NCBI RefSeq assembly: GCF_023336895.1
Contig: NZ_JAMBLT010000004.1
Coordinates: 1 to 64,000 of the forward strand
DNA: 64,000 bases
From: Parasutterella secunda
Lineage (GTDB): Bacteria; Pseudomonadota; Gammaproteobacteria; Burkholderiales; Burkholderiaceae_F
Direction of reading: 5' to 3'
The position numbers and the translations under genes were made by a program. This document shows, piece by piece, positions 45,951 through 54,811 of the stretch (the stretch's first letter is position 1; each line of letters starts with the position of its first letter). The notes below the pieces were generated by a model. It saw only the letters and a list, made by a program, of their open reading frames with translations. It did not search any database and was not told the DNA's origin.

Positions 45951-46770
45951 GTTTCGATGAATGTACACGCTGTTGAAGTAGATCATCGAAGCGAAAAACG
46001 CCTGATTGCCGGGTTTCACGCTCTGTATTCACTGGGAAGCATGGTTGGCGCTTTAGCGATGGCAACTCTTCTCAATGTCGGGATTGAATTACTTTATGCC
46101 GCAGGCGTTTGGCTGCTGATTTGTATCATTATTTGGGGATTCTCGGTCAATTCCCTTCTACCTGACGCAGGCAAAGCTCAAGGTGTATCCCAATCTTTTG
46201 TTTGGCCAAGAGGTTTCGTGCTTTGGTTGGGATTGATTTGTTTTTTTGCTTTTTATGGTAGAAGGGGCGGTGCTTGACTGGGGTGGTGTTTTCTTGGTCG
46301 AAGAAAAGTCGGCTGTGATTGAAAACGCTGGTTTTGCCTTTGCAGCTTTCTCTACGGCCATGACCCTCATGCGTCTCATTAGCGACAAATTAATTGCGTA
46401 TGCAGGTCCCAGAAATTGTGTGCGATATGGTTGTCTGATTGGCGCTCTCATGTTAACGGGATGTGTCCTATTGCCTCACATTTGGCTTGTTGTCATACTC
46501 TTTTTTGCGTTGGGACTAGGATTAGCCAACGTCATTCCGATTGCCTTTGCCAGTACAGCGGATCAAAACGAAATGCTAATGAGTTTGGCGCTTGCTGCTG
46601 TGACAACTTTAGGTTATGCAGGACTTTTGACAGGCCCGGCACTTATTGGATTCATCGCAAAAGTCACCAGTCTTTCTACTGCCTTATTAATGCTTGCGGC
46701 CTTTTTGGTAATTGTGTCTTTTTCGAGTAATATTTTTCGACAAAAAGTAGATTTTTGGAGATGGCAATGA
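45950..46770 (+). pseudogene. MFS transporter remnant, truncated and frameshifted
   Basis: The reading VSMNVHAVEVDHRSEKRLIAGFHALYSLG matches the middle of YbjJ-like MFS transporters; about the first 110-120 residues are missing and replaced by the TnpB element. The frame breaks near 46258, where an extra T in a GCTTTTTATG run turns ...CFFAFMVEGAVLDWGG into a stop at 46277. It resumes to a natural end at 46770. The last six or so transmembrane segments are still readable. The upstream half is not elsewhere in the window. Confidence 0.85.
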
Positions 46771-47252
46771 AATTAACAAAAGGCAAATGCTTATTGGTCC
46801 TTGCCGCCGCATTGGTAGGTTTAACCGGTTGCGGCGAAGAGGATGTCGGCGATGTTTCGTTGGGTATTTTTACGTTTAAAGACATCAAAATTAATCGCTT
46901 TACCGATCCTGTGGTGACAGGAGTGACCTGTCATGTGGCTAGCATAGAGGCAAATTTGTCATTGAGCGATCCGTCCAACAATTCCATTGAATGCCACCGA
47001 ACGGGCCCTATCACACGCCAGATGATTGAGGCTATTGATAAAAGTAAATCGGGAGAAGTAATCTTTAAGCGCTCAAAGAGCGTGTTGCTGAAAAATATGA
47101 AGATTCGCCGTATCTATGATGCAGAATCTCAGACGCTTCTATATGTTGCTTACTCCACCAAAGAAACAAGCGGTAGTTTCCATCATTCACTCTCTGCGAT
47201 TCCGCTTTTTGGGACAGAGGGCTACATAAAGCCGCTTCCAAAAGTGCAATAA
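46767..47252 (+). CDS. creA: CreA-family lipoprotein
   Basis: A 161-residue protein of the CreA family. The N-terminus KLTKGKCLLVLAAALVGLTGC carries a lipobox (LTGC), so it is lipid-anchored, unlike soluble E. coli CreA. The body (GVTCHVASIEANLSLSDPSNNSIECHRTGPI, then RSKSVLLKNMKIRRIYDAESQTLLYVAYSTK and SLSAIPLFG) follows the family throughout. GGAG lies six bases before the ATG, which overlaps the end of the MFS remnant. Function of the family is unknown. Confidence 0.9.
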   Translation: MKLTKGKCLLVLAAALVGLTGCGEEDVGDVSLGIFTFKDIKINRFTDPVVTGVTCHVASIEANLSLSDPSNNSIECHRTGPITRQMIEAIDKSKSGEVIFKRSKSVLLKNMKIRRIYDAESQTLLYVAYSTKETSGSFHHSLSAIPLFGTEGYIKPLPKVQ

Positions 47253-47274
47253 AGTCCCACTTACATGGAAAAAT

Positions 47275-47328
47275 AACCCTCATTATTTTGAGTTTTATTG
47301 GTTTTAACTAAAAATCAATGAGGGTTTT
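47275..47328 (+). terminator. Probable terminator of creA
   Basis: A 10-bp inverted repeat AACCCTCATT / AATGAGGGTT with a 32-base AT-rich loop, followed by TT. Confidence 0.5.
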
Positions 47329-47354
47329 CCCACTTTTTGCGGAATTTTGATTTA

Positions 47355-47389
47355 TGAAAGTTATCCACAGAAATTGTGAATAACTTTCA
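47355..47389. promoter_or_regulatory. Inverted pair of DnaA boxes
   Basis: TTATCCACA (47361-47369, exact high-affinity DnaA box) and TGTGAATAA (47375-47383, the complement of TTATTCACA) are separated by five bases. Both are embedded in a 15-base near-perfect inverted repeat with TGAAAG / CTTTCA ends. The surrounding 220 bases (47253-47470) are AT-rich with no gene. Confidence 0.7.
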
Positions 47390-47470
47390 TATTTTTGTAA
47401 GAAAACTCAAGTGGAACAGAGAGTTAACTCGTTGCTTAAAAAAGTGGCAATTGTGGGAAATTTCCCGTGT

Positions 47471-47863
47471 CTAACGAATTTGTCCCTGATAACGACCGGT
47501 GTTGTCATAAAAGCGACCGTTGGTGTCTTCTCGACCTAAATATCTGCCGGAGTGGTCATAGTGGCGACCGTCGGCATCGATTCGTCCCTGGTAGCGTCCG
47601 GAGCTGTCGTAAATTCGTCCGGAAGAATCCATACGTCCCTGATAGCGACCGCTGCTGTCATAGCGGCGGCCATTAGCATCCACTTTTCCTTGATATCGAC
47701 CGCTATGATCATAAAGGCGACCGTTGTCGATACGTCCTTCGTAACGGCCGCTATCGTCATAATAACGACCGTTATGATGGTTGTAGCCATAATGGTGGGC
47801 AAAGGCGACACTTGTCAGAAATGAACTGATAAAAACAAAGGCAAATAGAAAAATCTTTCGCAT
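47471..47863 (-). CDS. Secreted tandem-repeat protein (six GRxYDxSGRYxG repeats)
   Basis: A 130-residue protein: signal peptide (about 1-22, ending AFA), then six 16-17-residue repeats of consensus NGRxYDxSGRYQGRxDx filling the rest. Every unit keeps G-R-x-Y-D and S/T-G-R-Y; variable positions are mainly the residue after GR and before D. The charge is high in Arg and Asp, without cysteine. I recognise no domain. It may bind a metal, glycan or the cell wall; this is not shown. No clear ribosome-binding site was sought beyond the ATG at 47863. Confidence 0.85.
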   Translation of the reverse strand: MRKIFLFAFVFISSFLTSVAFAHHYGYNHHNGRYYDDSGRYEGRIDNGRLYDHSGRYQGKVDANGRRYDSSGRYQGRMDSSGRIYDSSGRYQGRIDADGRHYDHSGRYLGREDTNGRFYDNTGRYQGQIR

Positions 47864-47919
47864 ATGGTCCTCTTGGCTGTTTTGACCAGGTTACTCCGAT
47901 GCAGCTGTTTTTGCATGAC

Positions 47920-47954
47920 GAAAAAAGCCGAAAAACATTTCAGTCTTTCGGCTT
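47920..47954 (-). terminator. Terminator of hemL
   Basis: A 9-bp stem AAGCCGAAA / TTTCGGCTT followed by TTTTTTC on the minus strand. Confidence 0.88.
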
Positions 47955-47975
47955 AATAAAAGAGGAAAAAGAAAT

Positions 47976-49262
47976 TTAAATACTGGCCACTTTTTCAAAG
48001 GCCACCTTAGCTGCTTTAACGGTTTCGTCAATCACCTCATCACTATGGGTGATGGAAACAAAACCTGCTTCAAAAACAGAAGGTGCGAAATAAACCCCTT
48101 GATCCAACATGCTATGGAAGAACACATTGAAGCGTTTGGTGTCAGACTTCATTACGTCTGCAAAACCTTCGGGACACTTATCCAAGAAATAAAGTCCGAA
48201 CATACCACCGACACTTCGAGCCGAGAAGGTTACGCCGACTTGGTTGGCAGCAGCTTTCAAACCTTCAATTAAACGAGATGTCTGAGCAGAGAGCCGATCG
48301 TAGAAACCCGGCTGTTGAATAAGTTTCAAAGTGGCTAGGCCGCACGCAACTGCAACAGGGTTCCCGGAGAGTGTGCCAGCCTGATAGACGGGACCGCAGG
48401 GGGCAATCTTTTCCATGACATCGCGTCTGCCGCCAAAGGCTGCCACGGGCATGCCGCCGCCAATGACTTTACCAAACATTGTGATATCAGGAGTCACGTT
48501 GTAGAGACTTTGAGCTCCGCCCAATGCGACTCTAAAGCCAGTCATGACCTCATCGACAATCAAGAGCGCACCGTATTGAGTACAAAGCTTGCGCATGGTT
48601 TGAATGAATTCCGGTTTGCCCGGAACCATATTCATATTGCCGGCTACCGCCTCCACGATTACACAGGCGATGTCGTCTCCGTAACGCTTAAAAGCATCTT
48701 CAAGCTGAGAGGGATTGTTGTATTCGAGAACAAGCGTGTGTTCCGTTACACCGGTGGGAACGCCCGCAGAACTCGGGTTGCCGAACGTGAGCATACCGGA
48801 GCCGGCTTTTACCAAAAGGCTATCGCTGTGGCCGTGGTAGCAACCCTCAAATTTAATAATCTTATTGCGTCCCGTAAAGCCGCGTGCAAGGCGAATGGCG
48901 CTCATGCCCGCTTCAGTGCCAGAACTTACTAAACGCACTTCCTCAATAGAGGGAATTAATTTTTTAATTTCTTCGGCAATTAAAATTTCTCGTTGGGTAG
49001 CGCAGCCGAATGTCAGGCCCATATCGACGGCTTCGTGTACGGCTTTAATGACTTCGGGGTTGTTGTGTCCCAAAATCATGGGGCCCCATGATCCGATGTA
49101 ATCAATGTAGCGTTTGCCGTCCTCGTCCCACATGTAGGGACCCTGGGCTTTTTTCATAAATCGGGGAGAACCGCCGACTGAGCCAAAGGCTCTGACGGGA
49201 GAATTCACGCCGCCCGGAATGCTTTGACGGGCGCGTTCAAATAATGAATCATTCGTATCCAT
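47976..49262 (-). CDS. hemL: Glutamate-1-semialdehyde 2,1-aminomutase
   Basis: Converts glutamate-1-semialdehyde to 5-aminolevulinate in the C5 haem pathway, using PLP. 428 residues. Landmarks: [18 protein letters not shown] near the N-terminus, [20 protein letters not shown] near 115, [12 protein letters not shown] near 240 and the Schiff-base lysine in [16 protein letters not shown] near 265. AAGGATT precedes the ATG. The following PagP-OmpW gene lies nine bases upstream of it on the same strand, so readthrough is likely. Confidence 0.97.
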   Translation of the reverse strand: MDTNDSLFERARQSIPGGVNSPVRAFGSVGGSPRFMKKAQGPYMWDEDGKRYIDYIGSWGPMILGHNNPEVIKAVHEAVDMGLTFGCATQREILIAEEIKKLIPSIEEVRLVSSGTEAGMSAIRLARGFTGRNKIIKFEGCYHGHSDSLLVKAGSGMLTFGNPSSAGVPTGVTEHTLVLEYNNPSQLEDAFKRYGDDIACVIVEAVAGNMNMVPGKPEFIQTMRKLCTQYGALLIVDEVMTGFRVALGGAQSLYNVTPDITMFGKVIGGGMPVAAFGGRRDVMEKIAPCGPVYQAGTLSGNPVAVACGLATLKLIQQPGFYDRLSAQTSRLIEGLKAAANQVGVTFSARSVGGMFGLYFLDKCPEGFADVMKSDTKRFNVFFHSMLDQGVYFAPSVFEAGFVSITHSDEVIDETVKAAKVAFEKVASI

Positions 49263-49271
49263 TTTTAATCC

Positions 49272-50429
49272 TTAAAAGGCGTAACCCACACCTAAGTTAA
49301 AGCTCGTGTTGGCAGGCTTGAAACGTCCGTCAAGGGCTTCGTTTTCATTAATTTCCACATTGTGGAAGTGCGGGAAGTTAACGGTCATGTCACCCATTAC
49401 ACGCAGATGATCCGTAACCGCCCAGGTAAAGCCCGTTTGAACAACAGGATTGATGCTGTGTTCTTTGTAGTCACCGCCGTCTTTTGCTTTCAATTCAGAA
49501 TAAGCAGCACCGGCGCCGACATGCATGCGCATGGCATCCAACACTTCAAAGTGGTACTGAAGCATTAAGTTGGTATTGGTCAGGCGGTATTTATTAACCG
49601 TTTTACCCGGAGCATTTAAATCATGTTCGCTTCTTTGATAGCTTAAATCCCAAGCCCAGTGGCGATCCATGAAATGGCGAATACCAAACTTATAGCCGGA
49701 GTCGGAGTCTAATGTGAATCCGCCCGGCACGTCGCCGCCTCCGTCAGAGAGGTCCGTTTTTACCCAAGAGCCCTGTGCGTAAAGTTCGGTTGTGTTAGAC
49801 CACGCTGATGCAACACTATCGGGCCACGGGGAGAAGCGTCGAGACTGATCGTCAAATTCAATCTTGGAGAAGAAGAAAAAGACGTTAGAAACCGGAATGT
49901 ACGTGGCGTACACATTAAACCAATCAGTGCCGGCACTGACAAGAGGAAGCGGAACTGGAATCGGCAACCAGTTGTAGTCTTGACGGAAGGTTAGACCGGC
50001 AGTGTAACCCGCTCCCAAATGAAAGCCGGAATTGGCAATGGGAAAACGGGCGACCCAAGCGTAGCCCATAATGGGTTCAAACTCATAATGGGAATCGCGG
50101 AAAAGCATCATATACATTAAGCGTTCATTACCGTGTTCATCGATGATGCCTCGGGAAATACCAGCCCCAAACGGATAGGCGTTTTCTTCATCACGGTTGT
50201 CGTAGTCCCAGCGGGGATGATTGGTATAGGCCGGAACTAAAAGACCAGTACGACCGTGTTCGATAATGTCATGCATACCATTTAACTGATTGCCGACAAA
50301 GCCTGCGTCCGGATAGGGGGAGACAGCACCGGGAAGGGTTTCGACGAAACTGTCGAGAAAGCCGGCATGAGCGGCAACAGCGGCCAGGGAGAGTGAAGTG
50401 GCCAATGCAATTTTTTTCAATGAGGGCAC
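49272..50429 (-). CDS. PagP-OmpW fusion outer-membrane protein
   Basis: A 385-residue outer-membrane protein in two barrels. Signal peptide about 1-22. Residues about 45-193 match lipid A palmitoyltransferase PagP: catalytic residues H71 (NHPRW), D112 and S113 (LFRDSHYEFEPI) are present, with GYTAGLTFRQDYNWLPIPVPLPLVS and the final TYIP strand. Residues about 215-385 match OmpW-type eight-strand barrels, ending in the Phe terminus VGYAF. Start GTG at 50429 with AAAGGAG six bases upstream. It probably modifies lipid A, with the second barrel of unknown role. Confidence 0.88.
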   Translation of the reverse strand: MPSLKKIALATSLSLAAVAAHAGFLDSFVETLPGAVSPYPDAGFVGNQLNGMHDIIEHGRTGLLVPAYTNHPRWDYDNRDEENAYPFGAGISRGIIDEHGNERLMYMMLFRDSHYEFEPIMGYAWVARFPIANSGFHLGAGYTAGLTFRQDYNWLPIPVPLPLVSAGTDWFNVYATYIPVSNVFFFFSKIEFDDQSRRFSPWPDSVASAWSNTTELYAQGSWVKTDLSDGGGDVPGGFTLDSDSGYKFGIRHFMDRHWAWDLSYQRSEHDLNAPGKTVNKYRLTNTNLMLQYHFEVLDAMRMHVGAGAAYSELKAKDGGDYKEHSINPVVQTGFTWAVTDHLRVMGDMTVNFPHFHNVEINENEALDGRFKPANTSFNLGVGYAF

Positions 50430-50690
50430 TGTGTGCTCCTTTGTATTTTGTTTGTTAAGTTTTGGAAAATGTTCAATTATTTCATGTTTTTCCCTCTTTC
50501 TCCACCTCTTTGATAAGTGACTCTTTCAAATGACTGCTGAGAGTATCACAGGGGGCAAACGGAGGCAGGTTTTAGTTCAGGGATTTTCCTGTGGGCAGAA
50601 AGTGTAAACAGTAGGATACTTAGCAGTGATGAGAAAACGTCATTAAGAACGCTCATCTCATAGGATTTTTAACCTCGAAAGGAATTTTCT
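50430..50690. other. Divergent promoter region between PagP-OmpW and the DcuC-type gene
   Basis: About 260 bases, AT-rich, with no coding frame. It presumably holds promoters for both directions; no exact FNR box was found. Confidence 0.4.
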
Positions 50691-51971
50691 ATGTCTTTAC
50701 TTGAATGGTTGGCTATAGCTGTTACGATTGTGACGGTTTACGCTTTGATCAAGCGCTATGAAACGCGTTTGGTGCTTTTTACCGCTGGTTTTGTGCTTTG
50801 CTTGGTGTCTTTGGATCCAATCAGTGCCTTGAATTCGTTTGCCAAGTCCATGACCAACAATTCGTTGGTGATGAATATCTGCTCATCGATGGGTTTTGCT
50901 TTTATTGCCAGTTACACCCAATGTGACCGCAGTCTTGTTCACTATTTAGCATCGCCCATCCGCGGTTTGGGTGTTCTCCTGATCCCGATCTGCACGATCG
51001 TGACCTTCTTCATTAACATTGCTCTTCCGTCTGCTGCCGGTTGTGCTGCTGCTGTTGGTTCTACTTTGATTCCGGTGATGTTGCGAGCCGGTATTAAACC
51101 TGCCGCTGCCGCAGCCGCTGTGATGGGCGGTACGATTGGCTCTTTCCTTTCTCCTGGCACATCCCACAATGCGTTCGTAGCAGCTATGGCCAACATCGAA
51201 GTCATGGAATTCATTGGCTTCCATGCTGTATGGTCTATTATTTCCGCATCGATCGTTGTTGTCGGTATCCTTCTGGTTTGCCTGGTTTTGGGAGACCATA
51301 AGGGTAGCAAGACTGAGACAGCTCAAGCTGTTGCTCAAACGGATGATGACGGCTTTAAGCCCAGTGTTCTAAAGGCAATCATGACGCTCATCCCGATCAC
51401 GATCCTCGTTGTTGGTAACGTTTGGGTTCCCGCTATCAAGATGGGTGTGGCTCAAGCCATGGTCTTGGGTGCCGTCATTACTTTGTTGGTCGCTTATGCT
51501 ATGGACCGTACCAATCCTCAAGAATTCTCCAAGAAATTCTTCAACGGTATGGGTCAAGGATACGCTGATGTGATGGGTATCATCATCGCCGCTGGTGTGT
51601 TCGCTGCCGGTTTGCGTGCTACCGGTTTGATTGATACGTTCGTTGACGTATTGAAGCATTCAAATGACATCGCCCGTTGGGGCGGTTCCCTTGGTCCGTG
51701 GATCATGGGTACGATTACTGGTTCCGGTGACGCTGCCACGATGGCCTTCAACGAAGCTGTGACGCCGCATGCTCCTGAATTTGGCATGGAAGTTAAAGCT
51801 CTAGGTGCCCTAGCCTTCTTAACGGGTGCTTTGGGTCGTACGATGAGTCCGATCGCTGGTGCTATGGTTGTTGTCGCCGGTATCGCTATGGCTAATCCGA
51901 TGGACGTCGTCAAACGCACCGCACCGGGTTGCACGATTGCTGTTTTCGTATTGGCTTTGTTTATGGTCTAG
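50691..51971 (+). CDS. DcuC-family C4-dicarboxylate carrier (second copy)
   Basis: A 426-residue inner-membrane carrier with about 11 hydrophobic segments. The segments NIALPSAAGCAAAVGSTLIPVMLRAG and MGGTIGSFLSPGTSHNAF, then GSGDAATMAFNEAVTPHAPEFGM and LGRTMSPIAGAMVVVAGIA, follow the DcuC family but differ from the copy at 24488-25867. GAAAGGAA precedes the ATG. C4-dicarboxylate exchange or efflux is likely. Its codon use appears strongly biased, suggesting high expression, but this was not computed. Confidence 0.85.
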   Translation: MSLLEWLAIAVTIVTVYALIKRYETRLVLFTAGFVLCLVSLDPISALNSFAKSMTNNSLVMNICSSMGFAFIASYTQCDRSLVHYLASPIRGLGVLLIPICTIVTFFINIALPSAAGCAAAVGSTLIPVMLRAGIKPAAAAAAVMGGTIGSFLSPGTSHNAFVAAMANIEVMEFIGFHAVWSIISASIVVVGILLVCLVLGDHKGSKTETAQAVAQTDDDGFKPSVLKAIMTLIPITILVVGNVWVPAIKMGVAQAMVLGAVITLLVAYAMDRTNPQEFSKKFFNGMGQGYADVMGIIIAAGVFAAGLRATGLIDTFVDVLKHSNDIARWGGSLGPWIMGTITGSGDAATMAFNEAVTPHAPEFGMEVKALGALAFLTGALGRTMSPIAGAMVVVAGIAMANPMDVVKRTAPGCTIAVFVLALFMV

Positions 51972-52002
51972 TCAGAACGGCTAAAGTTAGCAAAGTTTGA
52001 GA

Positions 52003-52051
52003 AAGGGGTTACAGAAGTCCCGTTATCAGAAGGGACGCTGTAATCCCTTTT
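52003..52051 (+). terminator. Terminator of the second DcuC gene
   Basis: A 13-bp stem AAAGGGGTTACAG / CTGTAATCCCTTT (one G-T pair) with an inner GTCCC / GGGAC hairpin and T-tract. Confidence 0.88.
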
Positions 52052-52223
52052 TATTTAAACAAAAAAATTTCTAACTCAAAAAAAACAGGCCTTTTTGCAA
52101 AGAAATAAGGAGTGTCGAATAGGTCTAAAGAAGACTTTGACAACACTCCCAAATTAGTCAGAAATAAAGTGCAATAATCGATGTGCCGCCGATTGAGAAG
52201 AGGGTGACGGCGTCCCTCGCAGA

Positions 52224-52961
52224 TTATTGAACGCTTTCTTTGACGCGGGCAAGGAAATCGCTGAAAATTCGCTTCATTTCTTCGTGATCCGGCCACATAT
52301 TTTCTGGATGCCATTGCACGGCAACGATAGATGCACCCTCCGTGCCCTCTATACCTTCAATGACTCCATCGAGGGCGACGGCTGTAACCTTCAGTCCCTT
52401 GCCCAGATCTTTGACGGCCTGATGATGGCGTGAATTAACCTGAGCCGTTTCTCCAAGCGTTTCAAATAAAGAAGAACCTTCGGTCAGGCGTACTTCGTGC
52501 ACTGGGTAGTTCCCAAGCGCTAATTGTGAGTGTTGGATATAAGAATCGGAGCACTGAGTCGTCAAATCTTGCCAAACTGTTCCACCGAAAGCGATATTGA
52601 TCACTTGGCAACCGCGACAGATGCCGAGCATGGGCTTACCTGCAGCATGGGCGGCTTTGGCCATGCCGAGCTCGAAAACATCGCGTTTGTAGTTTGTGCG
52701 GCCGAGTGCACGAACAGGTTGCTGACCGAAAAATCTCGGATCCACATCAGGCCCACCCGGAATAATCAAACCATCAAAAAGGTCAACAAAGTCTTCCGGA
52801 GTAGCGTTATGAACATCAGCAAGAATGATGGGAATCGCGCCGAGCTCGTCAATCACCTCCACCAACTGACGCGGTGCAAAAGGAGCGAGTTTGTGATTGA
52901 TGACGTGGGAAATTTGTGGCAACGTATCGGCCGTAATGGCAATGCGCATCTTCTTCATCAT
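52224..52961 (-). CDS. Gamma-glutamyl-GABA hydrolase-like class I amidotransferase
   Basis: A 245-residue protein of the PuuD/C26 type, hydrolysing gamma-glutamyl compounds. The nucleophile lies in GICRGCQVINIAFGG (near residue 110) and the His-Glu pair in VAVQWHPENMW (near 220). IIPGGPDVDPRFFG is the family oxyanion segment. AAAGGAAA precedes the ATG region (MMKKM). It is convergent with the DcuC gene and divergent from the symporter gene; the latter may supply substrate, by association only. Confidence 0.88.
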   Translation of the reverse strand: MMKKMRIAITADTLPQISHVINHKLAPFAPRQLVEVIDELGAIPIILADVHNATPEDFVDLFDGLIIPGGPDVDPRFFGQQPVRALGRTNYKRDVFELGMAKAAHAAGKPMLGICRGCQVINIAFGGTVWQDLTTQCSDSYIQHSQLALGNYPVHEVRLTEGSSLFETLGETAQVNSRHHQAVKDLGKGLKVTAVALDGVIEGIEGTEGASIVAVQWHPENMWPDHEEMKRIFSDFLARVKESVQ

Positions 52962-53148
52962 AGTTTCCTTTCTTGGTAAACCTTGAAGGTCAATCTGTCT
53001 ATGTTTTGTTGGCGTAAAACCAGTTTCTCAGTTTATCACCAATCTTTTGCAGAAAAGAGAGATAGTCAGAAGAGCCGTGAAGATTCTAAAGTTTCTGAAC
53101 TTTTTCGATACAATCAGAACTCCATCTGACGTTTGCCGGATCGTCCCT

Positions 53149-54492
53149 ATGCTTCTTGCTTTACTTTGTTTGTACATCTTTTTGTTAATTGTTTTGAGTG
53201 TGTATCGCTCTAAACAAACAAAAGAACAAAATGCTCGAAATTTTTTAACGGCAAGTGGCGGCGCCAGCGCCATACTCTGTGCCTTATCTTTGGTTAGTAC
53301 CATCATCGGAGGCTCTGCCACGCTCGGTATTGGTGCTTTGGCTCAAAAGATCGGAACAGCTGCTTTTTGGTGGCTGGGGGTCGGTGCAATTGGGCTCTTT
53401 TTGCACGGTTTGTGGATCGCCCGTGCGATTCGTTCAACAGGAGCTTGTACTTTACCCGATGTATTGGGGCGTCTTGTGGGCAACGGTGCCAAGCGTTGGA
53501 GTGCTTTTATTATCGTGGTGAGTTGGGTAGGGGTAGTTGCCGCTCAATTCACGGCGCTTCGGACTTTATTGACAGATATTCTGCCCTCATCACAAGGGGA
53601 AGTGCTTTATTTACTTCTGACGGTGGCCATCGTGTTACACACGGCTTTTGGCGGACAAAAAGCTGTTCTTCGTACAGATGCCATGCAGACAGCTCTTTTA
53701 ACCGGTGGGTTTGTCTCGGCAGCCCTTTGGTGCCTGACAAGCTCCAGTGTCGACTGGGGCGCAATTGATCCGATTCCTTTTAATGATTCGTTTGGTGCTT
53801 GGGATTGGCTGAAGCTTGCTCTTTTGGTGGGCGTCACTTATATGGTCGGGCCTGATATTTTTTCAAGAACATTTGCTGCATCCTCTAGCCGCTCGGCCTC
53901 ATTGGGAGCATGGGTGGGATCCGCACTTTTATTGGTTTTTGCCGTCATTATTACGTTTTTGGCAATGAGCAATTTGTCGGCAGCCAACCCCTTGTCTGGG
54001 TGGCTTTCCGATGCCTCTGTTATGCCTTCTTTTATTAAAGTGGCTCTGGCGCTGGGGCTGGTAAGCGCTTTAGCGGGATCGGCTGACACGGTTTTATTGT
54101 CTGCAGCGGGTATTGTAGAAAAGGATCTTCTTGATGGGGACCAATCATCACGGTTGCGCCGCTTGATCGCATTGTTTGGTTTTGGAGCGGTTTTACTGAC
54201 TTATCAATCCTCGGACATCATCGGCTGGCTCTTATATGCGTACGCTCTATTTGTGCCGGGGGTTGCAGTGCCCCTTTTGGTACTGCTCTTAAAGAAACAG
54301 GGTTCGGTCAATAAACGTATCTGGCTTGTCGGAGCTATTATTGGCGGCGCTTTGGGGCTGGCAGGGAATTTAACGGGCTGGCCACTCGCCATCGTGGGCG
54401 TGGTTTTGTCTGCCATGTTTGCCTGGTTTTCCAAGACGAGTCAGATGGAAAATCCATCTGTGATCCCGAAAAGAGAAAATTCGTTAAAATGA
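53149..54492 (+). CDS. Sodium:solute symporter (SSS family)
   Basis: About 447 residues with about 12-13 hydrophobic segments of the SSS fold. Family features include SLVSTIIGGSATLGIGALAQKIGTAAFWWLG near residue 50, YMVGPDIFSRTFAASS near 225 and SALAGSADTVLLSAAGIVEKDL near 310. The ATG at 53149 (MLLALLCLYIF) begins the first membrane segment; the longer frame from 53047 adds a soluble, unconserved lead. Substrate unknown. The stop lies just before rnpB. Confidence 0.82.
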   Translation: MLLALLCLYIFLLIVLSVYRSKQTKEQNARNFLTASGGASAILCALSLVSTIIGGSATLGIGALAQKIGTAAFWWLGVGAIGLFLHGLWIARAIRSTGACTLPDVLGRLVGNGAKRWSAFIIVVSWVGVVAAQFTALRTLLTDILPSSQGEVLYLLLTVAIVLHTAFGGQKAVLRTDAMQTALLTGGFVSAALWCLTSSSVDWGAIDPIPFNDSFGAWDWLKLALLVGVTYMVGPDIFSRTFAASSSRSASLGAWVGSALLLVFAVIITFLAMSNLSAANPLSGWLSDASVMPSFIKVALALGLVSALAGSADTVLLSAAGIVEKDLLDGDQSSRLRRLIALFGFGAVLLTYQSSDIIGWLLYAYALFVPGVAVPLLVLLLKKQGSVNKRIWLVGAIIGGALGLAGNLTGWPLAIVGVVLSAMFAWFSKTSQMENPSVIPKRENSLK

Positions 54493-54499
54493 GCGCCTG

Positions 54500-54811
54500 G
54501 CAAAGTCCGCCACGACGATCGCGGGAACCATTGGTTCACGAGGAAAGTCCGGACTCCATAGAGCACCGTAGCAGCTAACGGCTGCCTGCCGCAAGGTACG
54601 GATTAGAGCAACAGAGACGAGCCGGCGTTAGGGTCGGGTGAAACGGGCAATCTCTACGGGGAGCAACATCAAATAGGCAACCGCTGATCCTGCTCGGGGA
54701 GGTTGCGGGTAGATGGCTTGAGGCAAGGCGCGAGTTTTGTCCTAGATGAATGATTGTCGGTCGAGGATGCTTTTTCTCGAAACATAATCCGGCTTATCGG
54801 TGGGCTTTGTC
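54500..54811 (+). ncRNA. rnpB: RNase P RNA (class A)
   Basis: The catalytic RNA that trims tRNA 5' leaders. Conserved landmarks in order: GAGGAAAGTCCGGACTCCATAGAGCA (54540-54565), ACAGAGA (54612-54618), GGTGAAACGGG (54637 on), AGATGAATGATTG (54743-54755) and the 3' ATAATCCGGCTTAT (54784 on). The first helix is formed by AAAGTCCGCC and GGTGGGCTTT at the ends. Bounds are accurate to a few bases. Confidence 0.93.

Larger units (their letters stand above)
44287..45951 (+). mobile_element. Candidate IS200/IS605-type TnpB-only element
   Basis: Proposed bounds: a TTGAT motif at 44291-44295 at the left and GCTTCAA at 45943-45949 at the right, with right-end hairpin CCTTCGTA / TACGAGGG. Left-end stem CTGAC / GTCAG lies at about 44318-44330. 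No TnpA is present. The ends are inferred from family resemblance (right ends finishing in TTCAA) and are approximate by several bases. Confidence 0.5.

Noticed and set aside
47253-47470. The DnaA-box gap as the chromosomal origin
   Set aside because: Only two boxes were found, and dnaA, dnaN, gidA or parAB are not adjacent. Kept only as a regulatory or titration-site candidate.
47467-47824. Plus-strand frames of 69-90 residues opposite the tandem-repeat protein
   Set aside because: Their regular composition is a mirror of the 51-bp repeat; the minus-strand frame has the signal peptide and the conserved motif.
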